A stretch of DNA of 64,000 nucleotides from Algibacter marinivivus (GCF_003143755.1 NZ_QFRI01000001.1:806001-870000); one strand, 5' to 3'; shown: positions 29,062 to 39,595, counted from the stretch's first letter. Program-made: numbers and translations. The notes: generated from the letters alone by a model not told the origin.

Positions 29062-29412
29062 CTATTTTAGTAAGTTAGTAGCTTCATCTGGAAACACTAA
29101 TGATGGTTTAAATACTTTAGCGTCTTCAATATCCATAAAAGCGTAGGTGATTAAAATTAGCGTATCGCCTACTGATACTCTTCTAGCTGCAGCACCATTA
29201 AGTGTTATTTCTCCACTTTTTCTAGGCCCTGGAATACAATAGGTTTCTAGACGTTCTCCATTATCGTTATTTACAATCTGAACTTTTTCACCTTGTATAA
29301 TATTGGCAGCATCCATTAAGTCTTCGTCAATGGTTATACTTCCTATATAATTGAGTTCAGCACCAGTGCATTTAACTCTATGAATCTTAGATTTTACTAC
29401 TTGAATTTGCAT
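29062..29412 (-). CDS. panD: Aspartate 1-decarboxylase proenzyme
   Basis: Makes beta-alanine from L-aspartate for pantothenate and CoA. The 116-residue proenzyme has the self-cleavage Gly-Ser in NYIGSITID; cleavage leaves a pyruvoyl group on the Ser. The catalytic Lys region ([14 protein letters not shown]), [22 protein letters not shown] and the Tyr in LITYAFMD are all present. It lies 13 bases after panC, whose enzyme consumes its product. panB is not in the window. Confidence 0.97.
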   Translation of the reverse strand: MQIQVVKSKIHRVKCTGAELNYIGSITIDEDLMDAANIIQGEKVQIVNNDNGERLETYCIPGPRKSGEITLNGAAARRVSVGDTLILITYAFMDIEDAKVFKPSLVFPDEATNLLK

Positions 29413-29425
29413 GAGGCAAAGATAA

Positions 29426-30277
29426 TTAATTTAACGCGATATTATCAATAAGTCTAATATCATCTGCATATACTGCAATAAACGCTCTATATGTTTTTTT
29501 GTTTGATTTTCGTTTAACTGGTTTTAAGGTTTTTGTATCTGCAATAATGAAATATTCTAACTCTAATATATCATGCATTGCAAACTGTTTTTCAACCCAT
29601 TCCGAAACTTTATTAGCACTTTTTGTGCCAAATTTCTCTTTGGCTGTTTTTAAAGTTTTATAAATAAAAGGTGCGGCTTTTTTATATTCTGGTTTTAGCC
29701 TTGTATTTCTAGAACTCATGGCTAATCCATTAGTTTCTCGATGAATTTTACAGCCAACTATTTTTACTGGAATATTATATTTATCGACCAATTTTTTGAT
29801 AATGGCTAATTGTTGAAAATCTTTCTCTCCAAAATAAGCGTTGTGAGGCTTTACTATATCAAAAAAACGTTTCACGATAGTTCCTACACCATCAAAATGG
29901 CCATGTCTAAATTTACCCTCCATTTCAAACTCCAAACCATCAAAATCAAATTCTTGAGAAACCGTATTACCCTCATAAATATCATCTACCGTTGGCGCAT
30001 AAACTAAGATATTTGTTTTACTAACAGTTTTTAATAACGTTACATCACTTTCAAGGGTTCTTGGGTATTTTTTTAAATCCTCATTGTTATCAAATTGTGT
30101 AGGGTTTACAAAAATACTAACCACAACTTTATCATTATCTTCTAAAGCTTTTTTAACCAATTGCAAATGCCCCTGGTGCAATGCACCCATAGTAGGTACC
30201 ATACCAATAGTTTGCTCTTTTGCTTTTAAAGCTACAATAGCATGTATTATTTGTTGTTTTTCTGAATAAACTTCCAC
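29426..30277 (-). CDS. panC: Pantothenate synthetase (pantoate-beta-alanine ligase)
   Basis: Joins pantoate and beta-alanine using ATP. The 283 residues contain [15 protein letters not shown] with the HxGH ATP-binding motif, [50 protein letters not shown] and MSSRNTRL, all conserved in the family. First gene of a minus-strand row running to radA. A minus-strand TAAGTTTG at 30302-30309 fits the -7 consensus, with a leader near 20 bases. The upstream region is shared with the divergent GT5-like gene. Confidence 0.97.
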   Translation of the reverse strand: MEVYSEKQQIIHAIVALKAKEQTIGMVPTMGALHQGHLQLVKKALEDNDKVVVSIFVNPTQFDNNEDLKKYPRTLESDVTLLKTVSKTNILVYAPTVDDIYEGNTVSQEFDFDGLEFEMEGKFRHGHFDGVGTIVKRFFDIVKPHNAYFGEKDFQQLAIIKKLVDKYNIPVKIVGCKIHRETNGLAMSSRNTRLKPEYKKAAPFIYKTLKTAKEKFGTKSANKVSEWVEKQFAMHDILELEYFIIADTKTLKPVKRKSNKKTYRAFIAVYADDIRLIDNIALN

Positions 30278-30340
30278 TATTTAATAAAAAATTAACGCTT
30301 GCAAACTTAAGATTTTACAATCAATTAGCATAAATTTTTG

Positions 30341-30348
30341 TACTTTTG
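30341..30348 (+). promoter_or_regulatory. Putative -7 box (TACTTTTG) of the GT5-like gene
   Basis: Matches TAnnTTTG. It would give an unusually long leader of about 125 bases before the ATG at 30480. No TTG is seen at -33. Confidence 0.45.
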
Positions 30349-30479
30349 CGTGTTTTTTATTTTGAATTTTCTAAAAAAAGAAGCCTACAAAAATTAGGTT
30401 CATGATAATTCTACTAATAAACAAATCAACAATTGCTATAATTTAAGTTGTATTATTTTAAGTCAACAAAATCAAAAAT

Positions 30480-31289
30480 ATGAAAGATAAGAGGATATTA
30501 TACGTATCATCTGAGGTAGTTCCTTATTTGCCTGAAACTGAAATTTCTTCAGCTTCATTTGAAGCTCCAAGATTAGTTAACCAACAAGGTGGACAAATAC
30601 GAATATTCATGCCTCGATACGGCAATATTAATGAGAGAAGACATCAGCTTCATGAAGTTATAAGGCTTTCTGGTATAAATTTAGTTGTTAACGACTTAGA
30701 TATGCCACTAATTATTAAAGTAGCTTCGATACCGAAAGAACGTATTCAGGTTTATTTCATTGATAATGATGAGTATTTTAAAAGAAAGGCAACATTAACT
30801 GATGAAGATGGTAAATTATTTTCTGACAATGATGAACGTGCTATTTTCTTTGCAAAAGGTGTTATTGAAACTGTAAAAAAATTAAATTGGGCACCAGATA
30901 TTATCCATGTTCATGGATGGTTAGCGTCATTATTACCTCTATACTTAAAAGAATACTATAAAGACGAACCTCTATTTAATGAAAGCAAAATAGTAACCTC
31001 AATATACAATCAAAGTTTTGAAGATACGTTAAACAAAGACATGATTAACAAAATTAAATTTGATAATATTGAAGATGATGCTATTAAAACACTTGAAGAA
31101 CCATCTTACAACAATTTAATGAAGGTTGCAATTGATTATTCTGACGCATTAATTGTTGGGTCTGAGAATATTCCAGACGATTTAGATTCATATTTAAACG
31201 CATCAGATAAACCTATTTTAGAATTCAAAAGTAAAGATGAATTTGGAGAAGCTTACACTACTTTTTTTAACGAAACTGTTTTGAGCTAA
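30480..31289 (+). CDS. Half-length glycogen/starch synthase homologue (GT5 N-terminal domain only)
   Basis: 269 residues matching the N-terminal Rossmann domain of GT5 glycogen synthase. It opens with RILYVSSEVVPYLPET and continues with LVNQQGGQIRIFMPRYGNINERRHQ and WAPDIIHVHGWLASLLPLYLK. The whole C-terminal GT-B half, which binds ADP-glucose, is missing. The KxGG signature after EVxP is replaced (EVVPYLPETEISSA). It is therefore unlikely to synthesise glycogen. The stop is clean and the next gene follows in 25 bases, so this is not a simple frameshift. It may be a conserved regulatory or structural paralogue. Function unknown. Confidence 0.85.
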   Translation: MKDKRILYVSSEVVPYLPETEISSASFEAPRLVNQQGGQIRIFMPRYGNINERRHQLHEVIRLSGINLVVNDLDMPLIIKVASIPKERIQVYFIDNDEYFKRKATLTDEDGKLFSDNDERAIFFAKGVIETVKKLNWAPDIIHVHGWLASLLPLYLKEYYKDEPLFNESKIVTSIYNQSFEDTLNKDMINKIKFDNIEDDAIKTLEEPSYNNLMKVAIDYSDALIVGSENIPDDLDSYLNASDKPILEFKSKDEFGEAYTTFFNETVLS

Positions 31290-31314
31290 ACTATAAAATT
31301 CATTAAAATATTAT

Positions 31315-33018
31315 ATGAAAAATATATTTAAAGCCCTTAAATTATCTACTGTTTTTCTATTACTCTTATCATCCTTTATTGCTTGTGATAAAGATTTTAG
31401 CGTTGTAGAAAGTGATGTACTTGGTGAAGGAAATGCTAATTTTTCAACCAACATTGATACTATAAATGTTGTAGCTTACAATAAAAAATTAGACGCACTA
31501 CAAATTAACAACTTATCTTCTAATTTACTTGGAGTTTTTAATGATCCCGAATATGGAAAAACTACTGCTAGTATTGTAACACAATTAACTCCATCAACTT
31601 TTGACGAAGACTTTGGAGTTAACCCTGTTATTGACTCTGTAGTTATAAATATTCCATACTTTAGTACTGTAACTGGAGTCGATACTAATAACAATAATGC
31701 ATCTACATATTCTTTAGATTCCATTTATGGTAATGAAGACGCTTCTATTAAATTAACTATTTATAAAAACAATTACTTTTTAAGAGATTTTGATCCATCT
31801 GGAGATGCTAATAGTGCTCAAAATTATTTTTCTAAAGCTGAAGACAACCCAAATCCAACTCAAAATTTCGTCTTGAATGGTACTCAAACTATAAATTTCG
31901 ATGACCATGTGGGTGATATAATATATGAAAATGATAATTTAAAGATTAATTCTGAACCTTTTGAACAATGGACTATAAGTGCTACAGATACTGTTAAAAC
32001 ATTTTTAGCTCCTGCAATGAGGATTATTTTTGATAGTCAGGTTATAGAAGACGCTGAAGAAATTTCTTTTTGGCAACAAACAATTATAGATAAAAATGGA
32101 GATGCTGTTTTAAGTAATGCTAATAATTTTAGAAATTATTTTAGAGGGCTCTATTTTAAAGCAGAATCTATAGGGAGTGATGGCAATATGGCATTAATGA
32201 ATGTAGGCTCTACAAATTCAAATATTACTATCTATTACAAAAATGGAGAAGAAACCGCAAGAACTCAAGATATTTTTGTCTTAAATTTTAGCGGAAACAG
32301 GCTAAACACTTTTATTAACGAGTTTAACACTTCTTTAATGGATGGGGACAAAATGAATGGAGATGAAAATTTATACCTTAAGGGGTTAGAAGGCTCTATG
32401 GCTGTGGTTGACTTATTTGGTAATGAAGATTTCGACAACAACATGATCCCTGACGAATTAGATGATTTTCTGATGGATTACAGAAAAACTGACAGTGAGG
32501 GCGCTTTTATTAAAGATAACTCTGGAAGTTACGTCTTAAAAAGATTAATAAATGAAGCGCATTTAATCATTTATGAAGATGAAAGTAAGATATCTAATGA
32601 TGATGAATACCACAAATACGATCGAATTTATGCTTATGATGTAAAAAATAATAGTACGACCATTGATTATCAAATAGACCCAACTGAAAGCAATGAAGCC
32701 GTCAACTCTAAAATATTCAGTCTTGGGCAAAGAGAAAATATCTCTACTAATCTTGGGTTATACAAAATACGTATTACAGAGTACTTAAATAATATTATAC
32801 AAAATGATTCTACTAACTATCAATTAGGGTTAGTTTTATCTAATAATGTCAATTTTACAGCTAATTCTGAAATTTTAAATAGTGATGATGAATATGTAAC
32901 TGCTGTTCCTTCAGCATCAATTATATCACCAAGAGGAACAATTTTAAGAGGTAGCAATACTAATAGTTCTAATAAATTAATATTGAAAGTGTTTTTTACT
33001 GAACCTAAAGAGAACTAA
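31315..33018 (+). CDS. DUF4270 domain lipoprotein
   Basis: A 567-residue protein with a lipoprotein signal peptide (LLLLSSFIACDKD; lipobox Cys near residue 24). The rest follows the DUF4270 pattern: early VLGEGNANFSTNIDTINVVAYN, then LLGVFNDPEYGKTTASIVTQL, DSVVINIPYF and a C-terminal SPRGTILRGS. The family is common in Bacteroidota, predicted to be outer-membrane anchored, with no known function. It sits between the GT5-like gene and glmS, an order I associate with flavobacteria. Confidence 0.9.
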   Translation: MKNIFKALKLSTVFLLLLSSFIACDKDFSVVESDVLGEGNANFSTNIDTINVVAYNKKLDALQINNLSSNLLGVFNDPEYGKTTASIVTQLTPSTFDEDFGVNPVIDSVVINIPYFSTVTGVDTNNNNASTYSLDSIYGNEDASIKLTIYKNNYFLRDFDPSGDANSAQNYFSKAEDNPNPTQNFVLNGTQTINFDDHVGDIIYENDNLKINSEPFEQWTISATDTVKTFLAPAMRIIFDSQVIEDAEEISFWQQTIIDKNGDAVLSNANNFRNYFRGLYFKAESIGSDGNMALMNVGSTNSNITIYYKNGEETARTQDIFVLNFSGNRLNTFINEFNTSLMDGDKMNGDENLYLKGLEGSMAVVDLFGNEDFDNNMIPDELDDFLMDYRKTDSEGAFIKDNSGSYVLKRLINEAHLIIYEDESKISNDDEYHKYDRIYAYDVKNNSTTIDYQIDPTESNEAVNSKIFSLGQRENISTNLGLYKIRITEYLNNIIQNDSTNYQLGLVLSNNVNFTANSEILNSDDEYVTAVPSASIISPRGTILRGSNTNSSNKLILKVFFTEPKEN

Positions 33019-33157
33019 AAATTTGGATAAAATGTTTTATTCTTTTGAAAATGAACTTTATCGTATAAAACAACATGTTCATATAATAATTATCTATCAT
33101 TAGAATTTATTTTTACATATTTGCTTGAAATTTAAATAACCCCAAAATTAAATAACT

Positions 33158-35011
33158 ATGTGTGGAATTGTTGGATACATTGGACCTAGAGAAGCATACC
33201 CAATTATTATAGAAGGTCTTAAAAGACTTGAATATAGAGGGTATGATAGTGCAGGCATAGCGTTATTTGATGGTACAGATCTTAAAGTATCTAAAACTAA
33301 AGGTAAAGTAGCTGATCTTGAAGATCGCTCAGATAAAGAAATTTCTAAAACAGGAAACGTTGGTATTGGTCATACTCGTTGGGCAACTCATGGTGTTCCC
33401 AATGATGTAAACTCGCATCCTCATCTTTCTAACTCTGGTGATTTGGTTATAATTCATAATGGTATCATAGAAAATTATGAATCTCTTAAACAAGAACTTA
33501 TCTCTAGAGGTTATACCTTTAAGTCTGATACTGATACTGAAGTTTTAATTAACTTAATTGAAGACGTCAAAAAAAAAGAAAACGTAAAATTAGGTAAAGC
33601 AGTTCAAATAGCATTAAACCAAGTTATTGGTGCATATGCAATTGCCGTTTTTGATAAAAACAAACCTGAAGAAGTTGTAGTTGCTCGTTTAGGTAGTCCA
33701 TTAGCCATAGGTATTGGAGAAAATGAAGATGAATTCTTTATTGCTAGTGATGCTTCACCTTTTTTAGAATACACAAAAAACGCCGTATATCTGGAAGATG
33801 AGGAAATGGCTGTGATTCGTTTTCATAAAGGAATCAAAATTAGAAAAATACATGACGACTCTTTAGTTGATACTTATGTTCAAGAACTACAAATCAATTT
33901 AGAGCAAATTGAAAAAGGTGGTTACGACCATTTTATGCTTAAAGAAATTCATGAGCAACCTAAAGCAATTAAAGATACTTACAGAGGTAGATTAAGAAGA
34001 AATGATGCTATCATAAAAATGGCTGGTGTTGAGGATAACATGAAAAAGTTTCTTAATGCCAATCGTATAATAATAGTAGCATGTGGTACATCATGGCATG
34101 CAGGATTAGTAGCCGAATATATTTTTGAAGATTTAGCTAGAATCCCAGTTGAAGTAGAATATGCTTCAGAATTTAGGTATCGCAATCCAGTTATAAGAGA
34201 AGATGATGTTTTAATCGCTATTTCTCAATCTGGGGAAACAGCAGATACGCTTGCTGCAATTAAATTAGCTAAGTCAAAAGGCGCTTTTGTATTTGGAGTA
34301 TGTAATGTAGTTGGTTCTTCTATTGCTAGAGAATCTGATGCTGGAGCTTACACTCATGCTGGACCAGAAATTGGTGTAGCCTCAACTAAAGCTTTCACAA
34401 CTCAAATTACAGTACTTACATTAATAGCTTTAAGGTTAGCAAGAGCCAAAGGTACAATTAGTAGTTCTGATTTTCGTCAACACCTTTTGGAACTAGAAAT
34501 GATTCCTAAAAAGGTTGAAAAAGCACTTGAATCTGATGAAAATATTAAAAAAATATCAGCTGTTTATAAAGATGTTAGCAATTTTCTATATTTAGGAAGA
34601 GGTTACAATTTCCCAGTAGCTCTTGAAGGCGCTCTTAAATTAAAAGAGATTTCATATATACATGCAGAAGGTTATCCTGCTGCAGAAATGAAACATGGTC
34701 CTATTGCTTTAATTGATGAAAACATGCCCATAGTTGTAATTGCAACCAAAAAAGGGCATTACGAAAAGGTTGTGAGTAATATTCAAGAAATAAAATCTAG
34801 AAAAGGTAAAATTATTGGAATTGTTACTGAAGGAGATGTTCAAGTTAAGCAGCTTGCTGATCATGTCATTGAAGTTCCTGAAACATTAGAATCTCTTTCT
34901 CCGCTTCTAACAACTATTCCATTACAACTACTATCCTATCATATAGCAGTAATGTTAGATAAAAACGTAGATCAACCTCGAAATCTAGCAAAATCTGTTA
35001 CTGTAGAGTAG
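33158..35011 (+). CDS. glmS: Glutamine-fructose-6-phosphate aminotransferase (isomerizing)
   Basis: Makes glucosamine 6-phosphate, the first committed step to UDP-GlcNAc for peptidoglycan and lipid A. The 617 residues start MCGIVGYIG with the N-terminal nucleophile Cys2 of the glutaminase domain. GHTRWATHG and HNGIIENY follow. The C-terminal half has two SIS isomerase domains (CGTSWHAGL, SQSGETADTLAA, GRGYNFPVALEGALKLKEISY) and ends LAKSVTVE as usual. No upstream ribozyme-like structure was recognised. A hairpin terminator lies 26 bases downstream. Confidence 0.97.
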   Translation: MCGIVGYIGPREAYPIIIEGLKRLEYRGYDSAGIALFDGTDLKVSKTKGKVADLEDRSDKEISKTGNVGIGHTRWATHGVPNDVNSHPHLSNSGDLVIIHNGIIENYESLKQELISRGYTFKSDTDTEVLINLIEDVKKKENVKLGKAVQIALNQVIGAYAIAVFDKNKPEEVVVARLGSPLAIGIGENEDEFFIASDASPFLEYTKNAVYLEDEEMAVIRFHKGIKIRKIHDDSLVDTYVQELQINLEQIEKGGYDHFMLKEIHEQPKAIKDTYRGRLRRNDAIIKMAGVEDNMKKFLNANRIIIVACGTSWHAGLVAEYIFEDLARIPVEVEYASEFRYRNPVIREDDVLIAISQSGETADTLAAIKLAKSKGAFVFGVCNVVGSSIARESDAGAYTHAGPEIGVASTKAFTTQITVLTLIALRLARAKGTISSSDFRQHLLELEMIPKKVEKALESDENIKKISAVYKDVSNFLYLGRGYNFPVALEGALKLKEISYIHAEGYPAAEMKHGPIALIDENMPIVVIATKKGHYEKVVSNIQEIKSRKGKIIGIVTEGDVQVKQLADHVIEVPETLESLSPLLTTIPLQLLSYHIAVMLDKNVDQPRNLAKSVTVE

Positions 35012-35037
35012 ATATTCCACATATAAAACAATTCAAA

Positions 35038-35070
35038 ATATCTATGTTTTTAAACCCAAAACATGGATAT
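35038..35070 (+). terminator. Intrinsic terminator after glmS
   Basis: Thirteen-base arms 35038-35050 and 35058-35070 pair with one wobble across a seven-base loop. TCTTATTTTT follows. Confidence 0.75.
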
Positions 35071-35228
35071 TCTTATTTTTAGCATCTTTTTTTTGCTACT
35101 TTTTTAATAAAATGAGATGTTTTTTGTTAAAATATACTATGCGTGCATAATTTTTTTTATTTTTATCCACTAGGATAGAATAAAAATTTTATACTATCTT
35201 GTTGTTAAACTAAAACTTATATTACTAA

Positions 35229-38012
35229 ATGAAGACAATTCTCCCCTATTTAATGCTTTTGTTTTGTGGGTTATCTTTTTCACAAACAACAATTACAGGT
35301 TCAGTCGTCGATGATAATAGTCAGCCAATTCCTGGTGCAAACATTATTATTGTAGGAACATCAACAGGAACTGTAACAGATTTTGATGGTAATTTTTCGT
35401 TAACCACAAATTTAAATCCACCTTTTACACTACAAGCAAGTAGCATTGGGTTTGAAACTGTTACTGAAGAAGCAACCTCTAACAATCAAAAAATTAATTT
35501 TGTTTTAACAGAAGGTACTTCTCTAGATGAAGTAGTAATTTCTGCGTCAAGAACACCAGAGCGAATTTTTGAATCACCAGTTACAGTTGAGCGTTTTGGG
35601 CTTAAAGAAATAAAGAATACAGCTTCTGCTGATTTCTATGATGGCTTAGAAAACTTAAAAGGTGTAGATGTCAATACTAATAGTTTAACTTTTAAATCTG
35701 TTAACACAAGAGGTTTTGCCACATTTGCTAATAACAGATTCATGCAATTAGTAGATGGAATGGATAATTCTACTCCCGCATTAAACTTTCCTATTGGAAA
35801 TTTAGTTGGTATGACAGAAACCGATGTTTTAAGTGTTGAGTTACTACCGGGTGCATCATCTGCATTATATGGAGCAAATGCCTTTAATGGTATTTTGTTT
35901 ATGCGTAGTAAAAACCCTTTTGATCATCAAGGTATAAGCGCCTCACTTAAAGGAGGAGTTACTTCTCAAGAGGCTGCTGGTGATAATCAATACGTAGATT
36001 ATAGTATTAGAGTTGCTCATAAATTTAGCGATAAGTTTGCTGTTAAAGTTAATTTCGGTTATTTAAAAGGAACCGATTGGGCTGCAAATAGTGTAGTTGA
36101 TAAAACAAATATTGGTGGTACTCGTGCAAACATAGACTATGATGGTCTTAACGTTTATGGGGATGAAGTTATTTCAAATCTTAAAGCGGTAAAAGAAAGT
36201 CCAGACTTTTTAGCACAACTACCAAACCCAGCACTTGCTAATTTAGTTCCTGATGTTGAAGTCACCAGAACAGGATATGATGAAGGAGATTTAACCGATT
36301 ATAATGCTAGAAGTATTAAATCTGATTGGGGCTTATATTTCAGACCATGGGAGAATGATTTTGAAATATCTTACGTTGGAAAAGTAGGTACTGGTTCTAC
36401 TATCTATCAAGGTACAAACAGATATAATATTGATAACTTCTTCCAACAGCAACACAAATTAGAAATAAGAAATGATAATTTCTTTTTAAGAGGATACGTA
36501 GTTGCTGATAAAGCAGGAGACTCTTATGATATGGTTTTTACAGGAATAAATATTTTGAACGATTGGAAAGACCATAATACATGGTTTGGTGAATATACTG
36601 GTGCTTATATAGCTGCAACACTTGGTGGAGCAACAGACGCACAAGCGCATGCAGCAGGTAGAGCTACTGCAGAGACTGGGCGTTATGAACCAGGGTCACC
36701 AGGGTTTGTAGCCGCTTTTAATAAAAGTATAAATGATCCTGATTTAACAACAGGCTCAAAATTTCAAGATGCATCTAAATATTACCATTCTGATGCGAAT
36801 TATAATTTTAGCCATTTAATTGATTTTGCAGATATTCAAGTTGGTGGATCTTATAGAAAGTATAGTTTAAATTCTTCAGGAACCATTTATACGGATTTAG
36901 ACGGTACTATTGATTATTCAGAGTTTGGTATTTATACTCAGATTCAAAAAAGCTTAGAGTTAAACGAATCTTTAGAATTAAAACTTACGGGGTCTATTCG
37001 TTATGATAAATCTGAATTTTTTGACGGATTTCTTTCTCCTAGAATTTCTGCAGGTTTAACTGTAAATAGAAACCATAATATTAGGGCGTCAGTACAAACT
37101 GGGTTTAGAAACCCAACAACTCAAGATTTGTTTATTGGTTTAGATGCTGGTAGAGCTGTTTTAGTTGGTGCTGCACCAGATAATTTAGACAGATGGTCTA
37201 GAACTCATGATATAAGTCCTGCCGGCCAATTATTAGGACAGCCTGCAACTATATCACAAACTGGAGCAGCAGCATATAATAATTCTTACACAGCAAGTTC
37301 TGCACTAGAATTAGCCGCTACAGGTAACCCTGCTGTATTGGAAGTGTCTAACCCTAGCCTTGTAAAACCAGAGCAAGTATCATCTGCCGAGGTTGGCTAT
37401 AGAGGCAAGTTTAGTAAGGTTATTGTAGATTTAAGCGTCTATTATAATAGTTACAAAGATTTTATTTCTCAAGAAGTTGTTGTTTCTCCTTTATATGGAA
37501 CAGCTGGAGATGGCGGATTATCCGTTCTTGCATTAGCAAATGGAGATTCTCAAGCATTTAGCACCTATACAAATGCCGAAGCAGATGTTAATTCATATGG
37601 TGCTTCTATTGGCATATCTACTAAAGTTCTTGGAGACTTTGATTTAGGTGGTAGTTATACTTATGCAAAACTTGATTTTGATAGAGTTAAGTTTCCTGAT
37701 TTTACAACAAACTTTAATACTCCAGAGCACAAATTTAAAGCCTCGTTTGGAAATACTGAAGTCTTTAAAAACTTTGGTTTTAATATCAATTATAGATTTA
37801 GTGATGATTATTATTGGGAAGCTACTTTTGGTAATGGTATTGTACCAGAATTCCATGTACTGGATGCTCAAATTAACTTAAGAGTCCCTAGTTTTAAATC
37901 TACTTTCAAAGTTGGTGCAACAAATCTTTTAGGAGACGAGTACTTTACAGCTTATGGTACAGGAAACATAGGTTCTATGTATTATGCATCATGGACAATT
38001 AACAACTTATAA
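35229..38012 (+). CDS. TonB-dependent receptor
   Basis: A 927-residue outer-membrane transporter. Signal peptide (ending CGLSFSQ), carboxypeptidase-regulatory-like domain (about 20-98: TGSVVDDNSQPIPGANI, TDFDGNFSL), then the plug (LDEVVISASRTPERIFESPV, NTRGFATFANNRFMQLVDGM, LLPGASSALYGANAFNGIL) and a 22-strand barrel. The next gene, a lipoprotein with an SGNH-type esterase fold, begins five bases later and very probably works with it at the outer membrane. The substrate cannot be read; the pairing could suggest uptake of an esterified compound or fatty acid, which is speculative. Confidence 0.94.
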   Translation: MKTILPYLMLLFCGLSFSQTTITGSVVDDNSQPIPGANIIIVGTSTGTVTDFDGNFSLTTNLNPPFTLQASSIGFETVTEEATSNNQKINFVLTEGTSLDEVVISASRTPERIFESPVTVERFGLKEIKNTASADFYDGLENLKGVDVNTNSLTFKSVNTRGFATFANNRFMQLVDGMDNSTPALNFPIGNLVGMTETDVLSVELLPGASSALYGANAFNGILFMRSKNPFDHQGISASLKGGVTSQEAAGDNQYVDYSIRVAHKFSDKFAVKVNFGYLKGTDWAANSVVDKTNIGGTRANIDYDGLNVYGDEVISNLKAVKESPDFLAQLPNPALANLVPDVEVTRTGYDEGDLTDYNARSIKSDWGLYFRPWENDFEISYVGKVGTGSTIYQGTNRYNIDNFFQQQHKLEIRNDNFFLRGYVVADKAGDSYDMVFTGINILNDWKDHNTWFGEYTGAYIAATLGGATDAQAHAAGRATAETGRYEPGSPGFVAAFNKSINDPDLTTGSKFQDASKYYHSDANYNFSHLIDFADIQVGGSYRKYSLNSSGTIYTDLDGTIDYSEFGIYTQIQKSLELNESLELKLTGSIRYDKSEFFDGFLSPRISAGLTVNRNHNIRASVQTGFRNPTTQDLFIGLDAGRAVLVGAAPDNLDRWSRTHDISPAGQLLGQPATISQTGAAAYNNSYTASSALELAATGNPAVLEVSNPSLVKPEQVSSAEVGYRGKFSKVIVDLSVYYNSYKDFISQEVVVSPLYGTAGDGGLSVLALANGDSQAFSTYTNAEADVNSYGASIGISTKVLGDFDLGGSYTYAKLDFDRVKFPDFTTNFNTPEHKFKASFGNTEVFKNFGFNINYRFSDDYYWEATFGNGIVPEFHVLDAQINLRVPSFKSTFKVGATNLLGDEYFTAYGTGNIGSMYYASWTINNL

Positions 38013-38017
38013 TAATT

Positions 38018-39595
38018 ATGAAAAAGAATAATATTATGAACACAAAATATATATGGCTGTTATTAATTTTAATAAGCTTTTCTGCTTGTAATGAACCTGA
38101 AGACGTTTTAGTAGATAACAATGTTTTACCTGAAGAAGAATTACCAGCTTTAGTAGCTGGTTCAGCAGATTTTTCAAACTATGTAGCTATTGGGGCATCA
38201 TATACTGCTGGAATGACAGATGGGGCAACATTTAAAGCTGGTCAAGAAAATTCTTTTCCCAAAATGTTATCCATGGAATTTGCTAAAGTTGGAGGAGGAG
38301 ATTTTGTTCAACCTTTAGTAAATGATAATTTTGGAGGTTTGGCTATAGGTGGGAATAGAGTAGCTCCTCCTAGATTGGTTTTTGGAGGTGCTGGACCAGT
38401 TCCTCTAGAATCAGTTATCGGACCTGTTACAGTTACAACTGATATTACTGTGAATAATCCAACAGGGCCATTTAATAATCTAGGTCTTATGGGAAGCCCA
38501 AAAAGTTTTCATTTTATAGCTCCTGGATATGGAAATATTGCTAATCTTCCTATGGCAAACCCTTATGCCATTAGACTAACAGGAAATACTCCTAATGCAT
38601 CGCTTATTGATTTGGCCGTTAACCAAAATCCAACCTTTTTTACATTAACATTTTTCTCTGGCAATGATGCTTTAAGTTATGCAACCTCTGGTGGTGATGG
38701 ATCGGAACCTTTAACAGATCAAGCAACTTTCGATTTTGCTTTCAATACTGCTATACAACAATTAACTGCTAATGGTGCCAAAGGCATTGTTACAAATATG
38801 GCTTTCCCTGAAGATTTACCATACTTTACAACTGTACCAAATAATGCATTGGTATTAGACGCAGCAACAGCGGGTCAATTAACTGGTTTTTTTCAAGCAG
38901 TTGCGGGAATATTTACTCAAGTATTAATCGCTCAAATGGTGCCTCCAGCTCAAGCCCAAGCTATAGCCTCTCAATACGCTATTACGTTTAATGAAGGACC
39001 AAACAGATGGATAATTGATGTGCCTGTTACTCTTGAAAACCCACTTGGTTTTAGACAGATGACAGAAGATGAAAGATTAGTACTTACAATAGATCAAGGT
39101 GCGTTAGCACAAGGTTATGGTTCTGTAGCTTTATCTAATGATGTACTTCAAGTACTTGGTTTATTGCAAGCCGGTGGCACACCTACTCCAGAACAAGGTG
39201 CTTTAGTTATTGGAGCGGTTAACGGAATAGATGATTCTGATGTTTTAGATAGTGATGAGATTGAAGCCTTGACAAACGCAATTATTGGATATAATAATAC
39301 TGTCGAAGATTTCGCTGCTTCAAACGAAAATGTAGCATTGTTAGATTTAAAATCAATCTTTGCAGATGCCATTGCTAATGGTATTTCTTTTGGTGATTTT
39401 ACTATGACAGCAAACCTTGTAACTGGAGGTTTTTTTAGTTTAGATGGAATTCATCCAACTGCTCGTGGATATTCATATTTAGCTTTCAAATATTTAGAGA
39501 CTATTGATACTCATTTTGGATCAAACTTTGTAGCCTCAGGCAACATTCCAAATCCAGGTAATTTCCCAACAAATTATAGTCCATTACTGCAATAA
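38018..39595 (+). CDS. SGNH/GDSL-like esterase lipoprotein
   Basis: A 525-residue lipoprotein (lipobox ISFSAC, Cys24 from the first ATG; an in-frame ATG at 38036 is an alternative start). The SGNH hydrolase marks are visible. The nucleophile block reads YVAIGASYTAG (Ser61, GAS instead of GDS), FFSGNDAL gives the GxND-type block, and the C-terminal LDGIHPTARGYSYLAF gives the DxxH pair. A helical insertion (about 290-420) is larger than in simple GDSL enzymes. It is cotranscribed with the TonB receptor five bases upstream and ends at a strong terminator. Confidence 0.88.
   Translation: MKKNNIMNTKYIWLLLILISFSACNEPEDVLVDNNVLPEEELPALVAGSADFSNYVAIGASYTAGMTDGATFKAGQENSFPKMLSMEFAKVGGGDFVQPLVNDNFGGLAIGGNRVAPPRLVFGGAGPVPLESVIGPVTVTTDITVNNPTGPFNNLGLMGSPKSFHFIAPGYGNIANLPMANPYAIRLTGNTPNASLIDLAVNQNPTFFTLTFFSGNDALSYATSGGDGSEPLTDQATFDFAFNTAIQQLTANGAKGIVTNMAFPEDLPYFTTVPNNALVLDAATAGQLTGFFQAVAGIFTQVLIAQMVPPAQAQAIASQYAITFNEGPNRWIIDVPVTLENPLGFRQMTEDERLVLTIDQGALAQGYGSVALSNDVLQVLGLLQAGGTPTPEQGALVIGAVNGIDDSDVLDSDEIEALTNAIIGYNNTVEDFAASNENVALLDLKSIFADAIANGISFGDFTMTANLVTGGFFSLDGIHPTARGYSYLAFKYLETIDTHFGSNFVASGNIPNPGNFPTNYSPLLQ

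Noticed and set aside
30349-30479. Riboswitch or RNA element in the 130-base leader of the GT5-like gene
   Set aside because: No stable stem set or known aptamer core was seen.
33019-33157. Terminator after the DUF4270 gene
   Set aside because: TGTTTTAT and ATAAAACA can pair, but the loop is about 24 bases, so support is poor.
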